DNA of 64,000 nucleotides from a virus, in the IMG/VR virus record IMGVR_UViG_3300024247_000004, positions 1-64,000 of that record. One strand, 5' to 3'. A program made the position numbers and the translations under genes. The notes beneath the pieces are model-generated. The model did not search any database. It worked only from the letters and a program-made list of their open reading frames with translations, and had not been told where the DNA came from. Positions 1-10,246 of the stretch are shown here, in pieces. Each line of letters starts with the position of its first letter. Position 1 is the first letter of the stretch.

Positions 1-2
1 CT

Positions 3-530
3 GATACAGATGGGGATGGTGTAGGTGATAACGCCGATGACTTTCCAACAGATCCTAACGAAGATACTGATACTGATGGGGACGGTGTAGGTGATAACGC
101 TGATGACTTTCCAACAGATCCTAACGAAGATACTGATACTGACGGGGACGGTGTAGGAGATAACACCGATGCATTTCCAAATGATTCAACTGAAACTTTA
201 GATTCTGATGGAGATGGTGTAGGAGATAACACTGATTCATTTCCAACAGATCCTAACGAAGACACTGATTCAGATGGAGATGGTGTAGGAGATAACGCTG
301 ATGCATTTCCAAATAATTCAACTGAAACTTTAGATTCAGATGGAGACGGTGTAGGAGATAACACTGATGCATTTCCAAATGATTCAACTGAAACTTTAGA
401 TTCTGATGGAGACGGCGTAGGTAATAACGCTGATGCATTTCCAAATGATTCAACTGAAACTTTAGATTCTGATGGAGATGGTGTAGGTGATAATGCAGAT
501 GATTTTCCAACAGATCCTAATCAACAAGTA
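3..530 (+). repeat. Eight tandem 66-bp repeats encoding 22-residue TSP3-like Ca-binding units
   Basis: Units start at 3, 69, 135, 201, 267, 333, 399 and 465, each encoding D[TS]DGDGVG[DN]N[AT]D followed by FP. The second half comes in two versions, PTDPNEDT and PNDSTETL, in mixed order (the last unit ends PTDPNQQ), which suggests duplication and recombination between units. The array may extend left of the window. The DxDxDG pattern is the known calcium-binding signature of thrombospondin type 3 repeats. Confidence 0.9.
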
Positions 531-3500
531 GCACAAATTAATCCTAATTTAATACAACAGGTAGCTGAATCTTTAGAAAACTTAAATGGAACGTCTGATG
601 GAAGCGATCCTTATAGTAGTTTAACTCCTTTTAAAATTAGAACAGATATAGAAAATAATGGAAGATATGACAACATTTCAAAACCATTACTTAGAACAAA
701 TCCTAAAATAAGCACTAATATAAAGTTAATAGTTGAAAATGATCAAATGTATTTAGAAAGTTTTAATGCGACTGATCAACTTGCTGCTTCTAATTATAAA
801 AAATATTTAGTTAAAGAAACTGGATCATATTCATATGATGTTGCTAAATTTTGGAATAAAGATTCTACACCAAATGATTTAGTTTATAAAGTAAAAAGAG
901 ATAATTCAGATTTTTCAGTATTAGATAGTTATGAAAAACAATTAGAAGAAACTTATAATTATGGTACTTCTATAAATTATAATAAACTATATGATAGTGA
1001 ATTTGCAATGTTAGCTCCAATTTGGCTAGATAAAAAAGTACCTTCTAAGTTTTTAATCTATAGGGTTAAAGATCCGATAAACACAAAGAATTATTCTAAT
1101 TCTGAAAATTTAGATAGAATTAATGAAATGCTTAAAAATGCAACATTAATAAAGACAATTGATCTTTCTAATGACTCTGCTATAGGTAAATATATTAGAA
1201 ATTATGTAAATGATGATAGTTTTCCAGACTCTCCATTAACTGTTTCATTTAATAAAGATGAACAAACTTTTTATAATGGTATAGATTTAGAAAAAGGTGG
1301 CTTCACTAGTAAAGGAGAATTTCACTATAAAGATACTATTAAAACAGATAAACCTATTATAGAATATAATGATTTTATAACTGAAGGTTTTTCTAGAAAT
1401 AATTTAGCATGTGCAAACTTAGTTAATTTAGAATTTTTATTTGATGATGAAGAAGCTGAAGAGTTTTCTATAAATAGGTATTTTGGAATTTATGTAGATG
1501 AACATAAATTAGGAGGAGGATCCGTTGATAATATTAAAAACGATTTATTTACATTTAAAAAAGACACACTAATCAGTGAAATGGATTTAAGCGATGTTGG
1601 TTCCGGAACTTATATGTTACCTCATAATGTGTTTTATCAAAATATGCCAATGTTAGGTTGGATTAAAAGTTTTTCAAATTATCATAATATTAAAAATGGA
1701 GTATATTGGAATCGTAAAAATTATGAATTAAGAGCAGATACTAATAATACTGATTATAGTTTATTTACAGGAATTAAAAAGACTAATAAAAACATAGAGA
1801 TTATTGTTAATACAAGTGCAGCTTCTGATTTTATTAAAATTAAAATAATAGATAACCCATTAAATGGAGATGAGTTTAGACTTTTAAAATTAAAAAAACA
1901 AAGATTCACAATAAAGATTGTAGTTAATGAAAATACAGGGTCAGTAACATTAAATGATAATACTGGATTTGGTTATACAAGACCTTCAGGCGCAACTGAA
2001 TATGACACTCTTCTAGATTTAGTAAACAATTGGCCTATCAGTGTAGGTAATACTTTTGAAAAGTATGAACCTTCTTTAATTCAACGTGGCAATAAATACT
2101 TTATAGAACTTGTAGAAAAGCAATATAATTTTGAAGAAAACCATAGTATTTTTTGTTTAAATAACAACTTAACAATATTAGATGTTAAAAAAACATACAC
2201 TCATATTAATGTTGTAGAAAATACATTTATAGCCGATAACAACGTTGATAAAGGTAGATTTGAAAATAATAGATTCTCAAATCAAGGTACTTTAAAGAAT
2301 GTTGCAGATTCAATAAGTTCACTAATTAATAATTATACTTTATTTAGTTCTATTGTTTTAGAAAATGAAATTATAATTTATTCAGACGTTGACGGTTATA
2401 ATAGAGAATTAGGAATTTTTGTTAAAAATTTATCTTCTTCTAATTTCATAGAAATAAATGAGGAATCCTCTAATAAAAACATAACTTCTAACTTTTTATT
2501 AAATAATGAAGTTTGGTATTTAAAAGGAGGAAGTAATGTAAATTCTTCAATTTATATTAATGAAGATGATGAAGATGAAATCAGTATAGGTGAATATTTA
2601 TTAGATATTGAAAATAGATTTAATGAGGTATTAGACATAGTAGATGATCCAAGAGAGATAAATTCTAATTTTAAAAGAGTAATTCTTAAAGATAAAAACA
2701 ATGGTATAGAAAATATTGTTAATGTTTATAAAGACTTTAAAATTGAATGGGGAATGTTTAGTGCATATGATATTCATGATATGGATTTTGATTTTTATGA
2801 TGAATCTAATTCTGATTTAAAAGAATTAGATTTAGAAGATGACATACTTTACCCATTTTCAAATGCAATTGATGAACCTACTGGGCCTAATGGAGAAATG
2901 CCTTTAGATGCATATGCTGATGTTGAAAGGTTAAAGGAAGATTCTAATACTTATTTTTCTAATTTAATAAACATATTAGAAGATGAAAACAGTTTACCTG
3001 AAGGAAACACAATGACTAGAATATCTAGTGAATTTGAAAGACTACAAGAAAATAATACAACGGAATTTGCTACAATCTCCAGAGTAGTTCCATATATTAA
3101 TAAATGGTCTCTAAAGGATAGCTTAAACGTTAGAGAAAACCCATACTTTCTAAATTTAAATGAAGCATTTGGTGAAACTAATTTTGCTGCTTCTCTAGAA
3201 AGTTTAGATAGAGACGAAACTAAAATGACACACGAATGGTTCTATATAGACGAATACCCTACATACTTAGAGTATTTTGATGTCGATAATACTTTTAGTT
3301 ATTTAAAACCTTCACCCAATATTGAATTTAGTTTAGATCATTTTAAAGATATAAATTTTGATTATTTTAAAACATATTTTGTAGGGACTGGGGCAATGGT
3401 TGGTTCTGATGAAACATTTGCTCAAACTTCATTTGGAAAATCTAGAACTTTTAAAAAGTATACAATAATAGAAGATGGAGGAGGTGAATCGTTTGCCTCA

Positions 3501-5435
3501 ACAATATTTAAAGGTATTAGATTTATACCTAAAACTAGAAAAAAAATTGAAAATAACATAACTAAAGAATTTATTAAAAATAGTGAATTTAATGGTTATA
3601 GATTTTCAACCGTTTTAAAAACATCCTTTGATGTAAATTCTCCAAATGAATTAAAACTTAGAATAATTCAAAATAAAAAATTTAAATTTGTTGTTTTAAT
3701 TTTAGATTTAAATTTATCAGATGATAACTTTAGATGTTTAAATAGAAAATTATTATATGAACTAGATCATAAGTTACAAGATCTTTATAACTATTCAAAT
3801 AGCATAGTTTCGGGTGCATTAGATTTAAGTTCAGTTAATTTAAGTCAAGGTCAAAGCACTGTAATAGATGGAATTACTCACAACAGTAGTAGTGTTCCTT
3901 CATTTACTTCACAAATACTTAAAGATCCTATAACTGGTTCTTATGGTATTTTAGAAGTTGAAGTTGCTGGAATAACATATGAACTAAACATAGACAATGT
4001 AATAAATGATAATAAAATTTCAGTTACTGGGGAAATGACAATAAATGGTGTTCCTCAACCTACTCAATTTTATACATTAAATCAATATAAGTCTGCAAGC
4101 TATTCATATAGAGGTGGAGGTATTTTTGCACATTCATCTTTATTAAATTTATTATCTGCTGGAAATGTTGCAAATGTTTTAAATACTACTAACAATGCTG
4201 AATATTTAACAGTTAATGTTGATGGAAGTATTATTGAAAATACATTTTCTTTAGAAATGCAAGACGGTGTTGAAATAGTTAAAACTTCTAACTTATATCC
4301 TGAAATAGACATTAATAAACCTAAAGCATTTGGATTAACAAATGAATCTATTGGATATAGTATAAAATCTAGAAACGAATATTTTGCTCTTTTAACTAGA
4401 CAAAATGGAAAATATACCATAAATACTAAACCTATTATTACATTTAGTGAACCTTTTTCTATGCATAAAATTGAACCAGGTGACGGATATGATTGGAGCG
4501 ATGTATATAGAACTCCAATTGGATATGTCTATAATTATAACATTGGTAATGCTGATGAAAATAAACTTGCAATAGAATTATATAAAAAACTAAATGGGTG
4601 TGGTGTATTATTTAACATAGGTGAAGTTAAATCACCTTTACATGACAGCCAATGGGGAAGTATTAAAAATCATTTTTTCCATAAAGTAAACGACATAGAT
4701 ACTAGTGGAGTTATAAAACTTTCAGAATCAGATGATTTATTACCTAAATATAATTTAATAAATGAAATTGCTATTGAAAAGAAAAACAAAAATGTTTTCA
4801 TGTCAAGATGGGAAGATACTTACTACATTAGATCAACCAGTGGAGGAGGTATTCAATATATTCCAGGAACTAAAAATATAGTTGAAGAAAAAAGTTATAT
4901 GAGTTCAAGCGCTATAAAGTTAAATAAAGAATATGAAGTATTTAACTTTACACATGGAAGATATGAGGCTATTGAGGAGTTAAACAATATTAAATTATTA
5001 GGTGAATCTCAAAATGATATTAATTATATAGAAACTGAAAGAGAAGTAATAATGGATTTTTATATGAGGGAGGCCGTTGTTAAAAAACTAAGCAGTTTAG
5101 GTTTAAGTTATACAATGAACAGATTGGTAGAGGTTGAAAATAGTTTTGGTAGAATTGACACGTTAAGTGATGATATTAATGGATATGTTGCTGAAAATAT
5201 AATACCTGCATTTTCAATAGATTCTATTAGATTAGCGGTATATGAAGGGAAAAAACAAATAACTACAATTGATATTATTTCTGATCCCTCTAATTTAAAT
5301 GTAAATGGATATATCTCAGATGGTAATTTTACTTATAAATTAGACCCTGTAAACCCTCTCAATTTTAGATTAATATATAATAAAAGAATAGGCTACTCTT
5401 ATAAGATTAGACCTTTAATAAAAATAAAGTCATAA
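3..5435 (+). CDS. Giant virion/tail-associated protein with TSP3-like repeats (5' end outside window)
   Basis: The reading frame is open from base 3 to the stop at 5435, giving at least 1,810 residues. An ATG at 747 is only an internal methionine, because the frame upstream is uninterrupted and protein-like. The first ~176 residues are eight Asp/Gly-rich 22-residue repeats like the calcium-binding thrombospondin type 3 repeats of Bacteroidetes surface proteins. The rest is a long Asn/Asp/Ile-rich, mostly beta-type chain with segments such as MLAPIWLDKKVPSKF and no enzyme motif I recognise. It ends one base before a collagen-like fibre gene, so a tail, baseplate or host-recognition role is inferred from context. 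Homology to a named T4 protein was not established. Confidence 0.75.
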   Translation, partial: DTDGDGVGDNADDFPTDPNEDTDTDGDGVGDNADDFPTDPNEDTDTDGDGVGDNTDAFPNDSTETLDSDGDGVGDNTDSFPTDPNEDTDSDGDGVGDNADAFPNNSTETLDSDGDGVGDNTDAFPNDSTETLDSDGDGVGNNADAFPNDSTETLDSDGDGVGDNADDFPTDPNQQVAQINPNLIQQVAESLENLNGTSDGSDPYSSLTPFKIRTDIENNGRYDNISKPLLRTNPKISTNIKLIVENDQMYLESFNATDQLAASNYKKYLVKETGSYSYDVAKFWNKDSTPNDLVYKVKRDNSDFSVLDSYEKQLEETYNYGTSINYNKLYDSEFAMLAPIWLDKKVPSKFLIYRVKDPINTKNYSNSENLDRINEMLKNATLIKTIDLSNDSAIGKYIRNYVNDDSFPDSPLTVSFNKDEQTFYNGIDLEKGGFTSKGEFHYKDTIKTDKPIIEYNDFITEGFSRNNLACANLVNLEFLFDDEEAEEFSINRYFGIYVDEHKLGGGSVDNIKNDLFTFKKDTLISEMDLSDVGSGTYMLPHNVFYQNMPMLGWIKSFSNYHNIKNGVYWNRKNYELRADTNNTDYSLFTGIKKTNKNIEIIVNTSAASDFIKIKIIDNPLNGDEFRLLKLKKQRFTIKIVVNENTGSVTLNDNTGFGYTRPSGATEYDTLLDLVNNWPISVGNTFEKYEPSLIQRGNKYFIELVEKQYNFEENHSIFCLNNNLTILDVKKTYTHINVVENTFIADNNVDKGRFENNRFSNQGTLKNVADSISSLINNYTLFSSIVLENEIIIYSDVDGYNRELGIFVKNLSSSNFIEINEESSNKNITSNFLLNNEVWYLKGGSNVNSSIYINEDDEDEISIGEYLLDIENRFNEVLDIVDDPREINSNFKRVILKDKNNGIENIVNVYKDFKIEWGMFSAYDIHDMDFDFYDESNSDLKELDLEDDILYPFSNAIDEPTGPNGEMPLDAYADVERLKEDSNTYFSNLINILEDENSLPEGNTMTRISSEFERLQENNTTEFATISRVVPYINKWSLKDSLNVRENPYFLNLNEAFGETNFAASLESLDRDETKMTHEWFYIDEYPTYLEYFDVDNTFSYLKPSPNIEFSLDHFKDINFDYFKTYFVGTGAMVGSDETFAQTSFGKSRTFKKYTIIEDGGGESFASTIFKGIRFIPKTRKKIENNITKEFIKNSEFNGYRFSTVLKTSFDVNSPNELKLRIIQNKKFKFVVLILDLNLSDDNFRCLNRKLLYELDHKLQDLYNYSNSIVSGALDLSSVNLSQGQSTVIDGITHNSSSVPSFTSQILKDPITGSYGILEVEVAGITYELNIDNVINDNKISVTGEMTINGVPQPTQFYTLNQYKSASYSYRGGGIFAHSSLLNLLSAGNVANVLNTTNNAEYLTVNVDGSIIENTFSLEMQDGVEIVKTSNLYPEIDINKPKAFGLTNESIGYSIKSRNEYFALLTRQNGKYTINTKPIITFSEPFSMHKIEPGDGYDWSDVYRTPIGYVYNYNIGNADENKLAIELYKKLNGCGVLFNIGEVKSPLHDSQWGSIKNHFFHKVNDIDTSGVIKLSESDDLLPKYNLINEIAIEKKNKNVFMSRWEDTYYIRSTSGGGIQYIPGTKNIVEEKSYMSSSAIKLNKEYEVFNFTHGRYEAIEELNNIKLLGESQNDINYIETEREVIMDFYMREAVVKKLSSLGLSYTMNRLVEVENSFGRIDTLSDDINGYVAENIIPAFSIDSIRLAVYEGKKQITTIDIISDPSNLNVNGYISDGNFTYKLDPVNPLNFRLIYNKRIGYSYKIRPLIKIKS

Positions 5436-5436
5436 A

Positions 5437-7428
5437 ATGGCAATAAATATAAAAGAATTATTCGATGCTGACTCAGATAATATCAAGGTTGAAAAGACAA
5501 ATTACAACTTTGATCAAGTTTTAGCAAATGGTGGAGGGCCAATTGGTCCTAAAGGAGTTCAAGGAACTACCGGAAACGTAGGACAAAAAGGAGACGGAGG
5601 TGATAAAGGTGATAAAGGTGACGGTGGACAAAAAGGAGAACAAGGTGTTTCTTTAAATATATGGGACAGTGATGTTAATTCATCCGTAGCTCCATTGTTT
5701 AATATACTAAGACCTTTTAATCAGTCTGGAACTATACCTAATCAAGCATTAACTTCTAGAATTATATTAGGAGACGACACAAGTGTCTCTACTGCTCCTT
5801 CATATTCTCCAACCGCATTATTAAGTATGTTGTTAAAGGCAGATGATGCTCCAAACCATATTGAGCTAAAGGTAGATAATAGCAATGCTGCAATTTACAA
5901 TATTAGAAGTGAATATTCTAACGGTAATGGTACTACTTTAAAAATAGTAGGAAGCGCTGCTGCTGTTCAAGGGGAAACTGTTAATATGACAATAAACCCT
6001 GGAAATAATATTACATTATTAGGTTCTACTTTAAATTTTGAAGGAAGTGGACTTATTGAAATATTGTCTAATGGATCTGCAATACAGATAGAAGGAAATC
6101 AAGGAGTGACGATCGATGGTCAGGATGGAGACATATTAATTGACAACACGTCAGGAGACAGCAACATTGATATAAATTCTAATGAGGATTTAAACTTAGA
6201 TGCTTCTGCGGTTAATATAATAGCAAATGGAGGTGGAGACAATTTAGATATTGCTATTACAGCAAATGATGGAGAAGTTAATATTAAGGCTTTAAATGAT
6301 AATGATGTTTTAATTGGAAATGCTGCCGGTACGGATTCTATTTATTTGGCGGCGAAAAGCTTAATAAGATTAAATACTCCTATTTTTCGAATAAATGCGA
6401 CAACTAATGTTGATATTAATTCACCTGTATTAGATATTGATGTTTCAAATGCGACTAATATTACAACTGCGAATACTAACGTAATTAACGTATCTAGTGC
6501 TTCTGGTTTTAATGATCTACAAGTAGAATCTGCATCTAAACTTAAAATAGAAAAGGAATTAATTACAGCTGACAAATCATTATTTTTTAGTGATAGTGAT
6601 GGAGACCATGATGGCGATACTGATGGGGCTATTGATCCTACTGAAGTAAGTTCAGGTGATGGTATTAGATTTAAAGGAGGTGCAGCAGCAACCGGTGGGC
6701 CTGCTATAGGCTCTACAACTGCAGGCTTTTATCCTGCTCCGAATAATGGATCAACTGACGATAAAAGAACTCTTAGCGATTATTTCTTTGAAGATAATTT
6801 AGTAGATCCTATTACTGCAAATAAAAGATCAGATGCAGCAAGTGGAACTCTAAGCAGTGAACCCACTGGTAGCACATTTGACTCATTGCCTACAGGTTCT
6901 GGTGGAAGTAGTAGCGTTGTATCGTATGTAAAAATTGGAAATTCAATTAGTGTAAATGGAAGGTTTACGTGTAGATCTCATACCTTATGGTCACTATATG
7001 ATATTGATGGTAGCTTTAATAATAATTATTTTGTATTAAGATTTGATGAGACTTTTCCATATTTAAATAGTGGAACTTCTCCTGTATATGCAAATATTGC
7101 TATCTCTACACAATTCGGTAGTGATCTAAACCTAGCGATAGGCCCAGGTACATCTGTTGATGTTTATTTTGGATTTGTAGGAGTAATTTATCCTAATTCT
7201 AATACTATTCATTTTTATAAAAATGGTGTAAGAACAGTAAATGGTCAAAATCCTATAACTCCTATACCATTGTCTCCTAAAGATTTAAGTAGAAATGCTT
7301 CAACGACATCGGATCAAAGTATTGACATTTCATTTTCATTTACCATGCCTACTATTTGGAATTCATACAATAGAGAATATACAAGCGGTACTAGTATCAA
7401 TGATGGTGATGGTAAATTAGGTGGTTAA
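5437..7428 (+). CDS. Collagen-like, beta-rich tail fibre/structural protein
   Basis: A 663-residue protein starting directly after the preceding stop. Residues ~31-70 form a Gly-X-Y collagen-like stretch (GPIGPKGVQG, then GDKGDKGDGGQKGEQG), typical of trimeric phage fibres. Residues ~150-370 are rich in short D/N-I/L-D-I strands (for example DINSNEDLNLDA), compatible with a beta-helix or fibre shaft. At ~385-405 there is an Asp-rich DSDGDHDGDTDG segment resembling a calcium loop, and the C-terminal ~200 residues look like a globular tip. The domain layout supports a tail fibre; the receptor cannot be told. Confidence 0.7.
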   Translation: MAINIKELFDADSDNIKVEKTNYNFDQVLANGGGPIGPKGVQGTTGNVGQKGDGGDKGDKGDGGQKGEQGVSLNIWDSDVNSSVAPLFNILRPFNQSGTIPNQALTSRIILGDDTSVSTAPSYSPTALLSMLLKADDAPNHIELKVDNSNAAIYNIRSEYSNGNGTTLKIVGSAAAVQGETVNMTINPGNNITLLGSTLNFEGSGLIEILSNGSAIQIEGNQGVTIDGQDGDILIDNTSGDSNIDINSNEDLNLDASAVNIIANGGGDNLDIAITANDGEVNIKALNDNDVLIGNAAGTDSIYLAAKSLIRLNTPIFRINATTNVDINSPVLDIDVSNATNITTANTNVINVSSASGFNDLQVESASKLKIEKELITADKSLFFSDSDGDHDGDTDGAIDPTEVSSGDGIRFKGGAAATGGPAIGSTTAGFYPAPNNGSTDDKRTLSDYFFEDNLVDPITANKRSDAASGTLSSEPTGSTFDSLPTGSGGSSSVVSYVKIGNSISVNGRFTCRSHTLWSLYDIDGSFNNNYFVLRFDETFPYLNSGTSPVYANIAISTQFGSDLNLAIGPGTSVDVYFGFVGVIYPNSNTIHFYKNGVRTVNGQNPITPIPLSPKDLSRNASTTSDQSIDISFSFTMPTIWNSYNREYTSGTSINDGDGKLGG

Positions 7429-7444
7429 TAAAATAAAAAAATAA

Positions 7445-8242
7445 ATGTTTAAAAGTTTAGAAATAAAGCCAATTCATTTTATAGCAACTATTTTATTGCT
7501 TATTATTTTACTAATGCATCAATGTAATAGGACTTCTAAAATAAAGGCTATTAATAAAGGCTTAGAGGTTAAAGTAGAAAGAGCGGGTCAAAATATTATC
7601 GCTAGTCAAGATAGTATAAAATATTATAAAAATGAAAATGACTTCTTAGTTAGCGAAATTACAGCATATGAGTTTACTGCAGAAGAATTAACAAATGACG
7701 CGAATGACTTATATGCAAAATACGAAAATGCACTAGGAGATATTAAAAAACTTAAAAAGGTAAATCAATTGTTAAGTGCAGAAATTAATATTAAAGAAGT
7801 TGATACAGTTTACGCTTTTATAGAAAGTGATTCAGTTTTATATTTTAATGATTCTACAGTTTATGGAGATGGCAATTGGAGAAAATGGAATAGTAAGATT
7901 AGTCTGTTCGAAAAAGATAATAAATTAACAGGTGCATTGAATAGTTTTAGTTATGAACAAGGAATTAAACTATACTCAAGTGTTGAGGAAATTGATGGCA
8001 TTAAAAAAATTAATATTGCTACAAAATATCCGGGCTTAACATTTAATAGTATTGAAGGAATTAGTCTCATTGAAGATGAGATAAATAAAGCAAAGGAAGA
8101 ATATAAAAGTAGAGTTAAATTAGGTCTAGGAGTTGGCTATGGCTTAACTTTTACAAAAGACAATAGAGTTTATCATGGACCTCAACTTGGTTTATTTTTA
8201 ACATATACTCCAAAGTTGTTCAATTTTAAAAGAGATAAATAA
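7445..8242 (+). CDS. Membrane-anchored coiled-coil protein, spanin-like candidate
   Basis: A 265-residue protein with an N-terminal membrane segment at residues ~12-26 (FIATILLLIILLMH) followed at once by QCN. A charged coiled-coil-like region covers ~35-125. The C-terminus has two amphipathic Gly-rich strands (KLGLGVGYGLTF and GPQLGLFLTYTP) resembling outer-membrane beta strands. An inner-membrane anchor, periplasmic coil and outer-membrane-like tail is what a unimolecular spanin of a Gram-negative host would look like, but this is inference. A tail or host-interaction role is also possible given the structural neighbours. Confidence 0.4.
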   Translation: MFKSLEIKPIHFIATILLLIILLMHQCNRTSKIKAINKGLEVKVERAGQNIIASQDSIKYYKNENDFLVSEITAYEFTAEELTNDANDLYAKYENALGDIKKLKKVNQLLSAEINIKEVDTVYAFIESDSVLYFNDSTVYGDGNWRKWNSKISLFEKDNKLTGALNSFSYEQGIKLYSSVEEIDGIKKINIATKYPGLTFNSIEGISLIEDEINKAKEEYKSRVKLGLGVGYGLTFTKDNRVYHGPQLGLFLTYTPKLFNFKRDK

Positions 8243-8245
8243 ATT

Positions 8246-10246
8246 ATGGCAGAAAGTTCAAGATATTACAAAATAGATAATGATATACTTTTAGAGTTTA
8301 TCTATCACGATCAAGCAGATACCACTCCTTATGAGATAGACGTTGATGATAATGGTAGTGAGATGAAAATACTAAGTACCGATGAATCAAATCCTGCATT
8401 AACTAGACATCTTATAAATGAACTAGGCAGCGATGTTGTGAATTTCGATGTTACTGAAGATGGAGCTTATATATCAATTGAAGGATTTGCTGCAAGAACT
8501 CTGTTATTAGAAGTTGGAAAAACATATAAGTTTAATTTAAGTGCTCTTACTATTGCTGCTAACTTTGCAATTACTGGAACGAATAATGCTAGTGGATTAA
8601 GTGGAAACATATTCACATACATTCCAGCAAATACAGGAAATTTTGAATATTCTTTAACTAATTTCATAGGTGGCAAAGTTACAGTTGGAAATGTTGCAAA
8701 CCCATTATTTGCTACACCGGATGAAGAAACTGGTAATAGTATCATAACTGGCTCGGGAAGTATCGAAAGATACCATGCTGTAAATGTTAATGAAAATAAA
8801 TATGCTCTTTTAGATAGTACTGAAGGATTTATAGATAGTGTAGAATGGACCGGTACTGATTCTACTGAATTATTAGCAAGTCAAACAAACGCTACAAATA
8901 ATATTACTAAAATAAAATATGATAAAGTTAGACTTCATTTAAGAAGTGGTTTTAGTTTTGCAGCAAGAGGTTATGAGGGTTTTTTATTCGAAGTAAAAAC
9001 TAATAGAACATCAGGAGTTCAAAACTTTTTAACTCAAATAGTTTATTTAAATACTTCAAGTTTTGAAATTAAAAATCCAAGACCCTTTATATTAAGTGAA
9101 ACTCTTTATAGTAATTTTATAGAAGTTAAACTACCAACATTAAAAGATCAGTTTGTAGATTTTAACAATTTATTTTATGACAATGGTTCTGGCTCTAGTG
9201 ACTTAGACCCTACTTCAAATTATGAAGTTTCTTTAAAATTAGTTGATGTTTTAGAAGATACTAATGGGACTGACTACATTTACACAGGAGACGAAACTAA
9301 TTTCACAATTGCTAAAGAAGATGAATTCCAAGATTTTACAGTAGTTGTAGAAGAGGCAACTGATGGAGACTACTTTAAAATATATGGAGAGAAAGATAAT
9401 AGTGCAGCAGACTTTGAGTCCTATATAATAAATAGAATATCGACAAGCTCAGATGACATTAGCGTTATTTATGATATTATAGTAAATGAACAAATAGGCA
9501 CAAGTTATATTGAAACATATTCAACTTCAATTACGCAAACTCAAGATTTTGAAGAGCCAATTCAATTTAGACCAATTATACAAAATGCAAATAACGCTGC
9601 AAGTTTTATGATTGATGTGACTATGAGAATTTACAATCAAACAGACAATACTCAAATTGTAAAGAGAGGAAGTTTAATCGGTAACAACGCGCCTAAATAT
9701 GGTAAGAGAATGATGCAAGTAAATATAGCATCAAGTGCTAACTTAACTAGAGTATATAATACTCTTCCGGATTTACAAGCTTCAAGGAATGTTGCACAGG
9801 TGATTAATTCTAGTTTACCTAAAGCTCAAGTAAAGTATGCACCTGCATTTATTGAGAGATTAAATGTTGTAGTTAATGTAGGAAATGTAACAATAGATGA
9901 TGGTCAAATTACTTCTATTAATAATCAAAGTGGTTTAGAAATATCACCATTTGATATGTATGTTAAATTTAGTATTTCTAAAATCGACAATGGTGAAAGA
10001 AAGGCAATATCTTTTACTAATTTAAAAAATATAAAACTTAATTTTTCAGATGGCATTTATTTTAACAATGTTACAAGTTTTAAAGATGTTGATTTAAGCA
10101 ATGGAGAAGTCCTATTTAAGATAGATAAAGCAAATGCTAGTAAATTACAAGGTAAAGGTGGTCTAAAAGATAAAAAATATTATATTTCAATCGATAACGG
10201 AAGTACTGAAACTATGGTGTTTAAAGGTAAATATACAATAGTATGA
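8246..10246 (+). CDS. Large predicted virion structural protein
   Basis: A 666-residue Thr/Ser/Asn/Asp-rich protein with many short beta-strand-like segments, no membrane segment and no catalytic motif seen. It starts 3 bases after the preceding stop and overlaps the tube-fold gene downstream by the ATGA junction, so translation of the two is probably coupled. Position and composition suggest a tail or baseplate component. I do not recognise a family. Confidence 0.5.
   Translation: MAESSRYYKIDNDILLEFIYHDQADTTPYEIDVDDNGSEMKILSTDESNPALTRHLINELGSDVVNFDVTEDGAYISIEGFAARTLLLEVGKTYKFNLSALTIAANFAITGTNNASGLSGNIFTYIPANTGNFEYSLTNFIGGKVTVGNVANPLFATPDEETGNSIITGSGSIERYHAVNVNENKYALLDSTEGFIDSVEWTGTDSTELLASQTNATNNITKIKYDKVRLHLRSGFSFAARGYEGFLFEVKTNRTSGVQNFLTQIVYLNTSSFEIKNPRPFILSETLYSNFIEVKLPTLKDQFVDFNNLFYDNGSGSSDLDPTSNYEVSLKLVDVLEDTNGTDYIYTGDETNFTIAKEDEFQDFTVVVEEATDGDYFKIYGEKDNSAADFESYIINRISTSSDDISVIYDIIVNEQIGTSYIETYSTSITQTQDFEEPIQFRPIIQNANNAASFMIDVTMRIYNQTDNTQIVKRGSLIGNNAPKYGKRMMQVNIASSANLTRVYNTLPDLQASRNVAQVINSSLPKAQVKYAPAFIERLNVVVNVGNVTIDDGQITSINNQSGLEISPFDMYVKFSISKIDNGERKAISFTNLKNIKLNFSDGIYFNNVTSFKDVDLSNGEVLFKIDKANASKLQGKGGLKDKKYYISIDNGSTETMVFKGKYTIV

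Noticed and set aside
253-510. Minus-strand frame with LHLNLKFQLN-type repeats
   Set aside because: It is the antisense of the TSP3 repeat array; its repetitiveness comes from the coding repeats on the plus strand.
3-530. Tandem 66-bp repeats as a CRISPR array
   Set aside because: No unique spacers; units are contiguous, in frame and encode a known repeat type.
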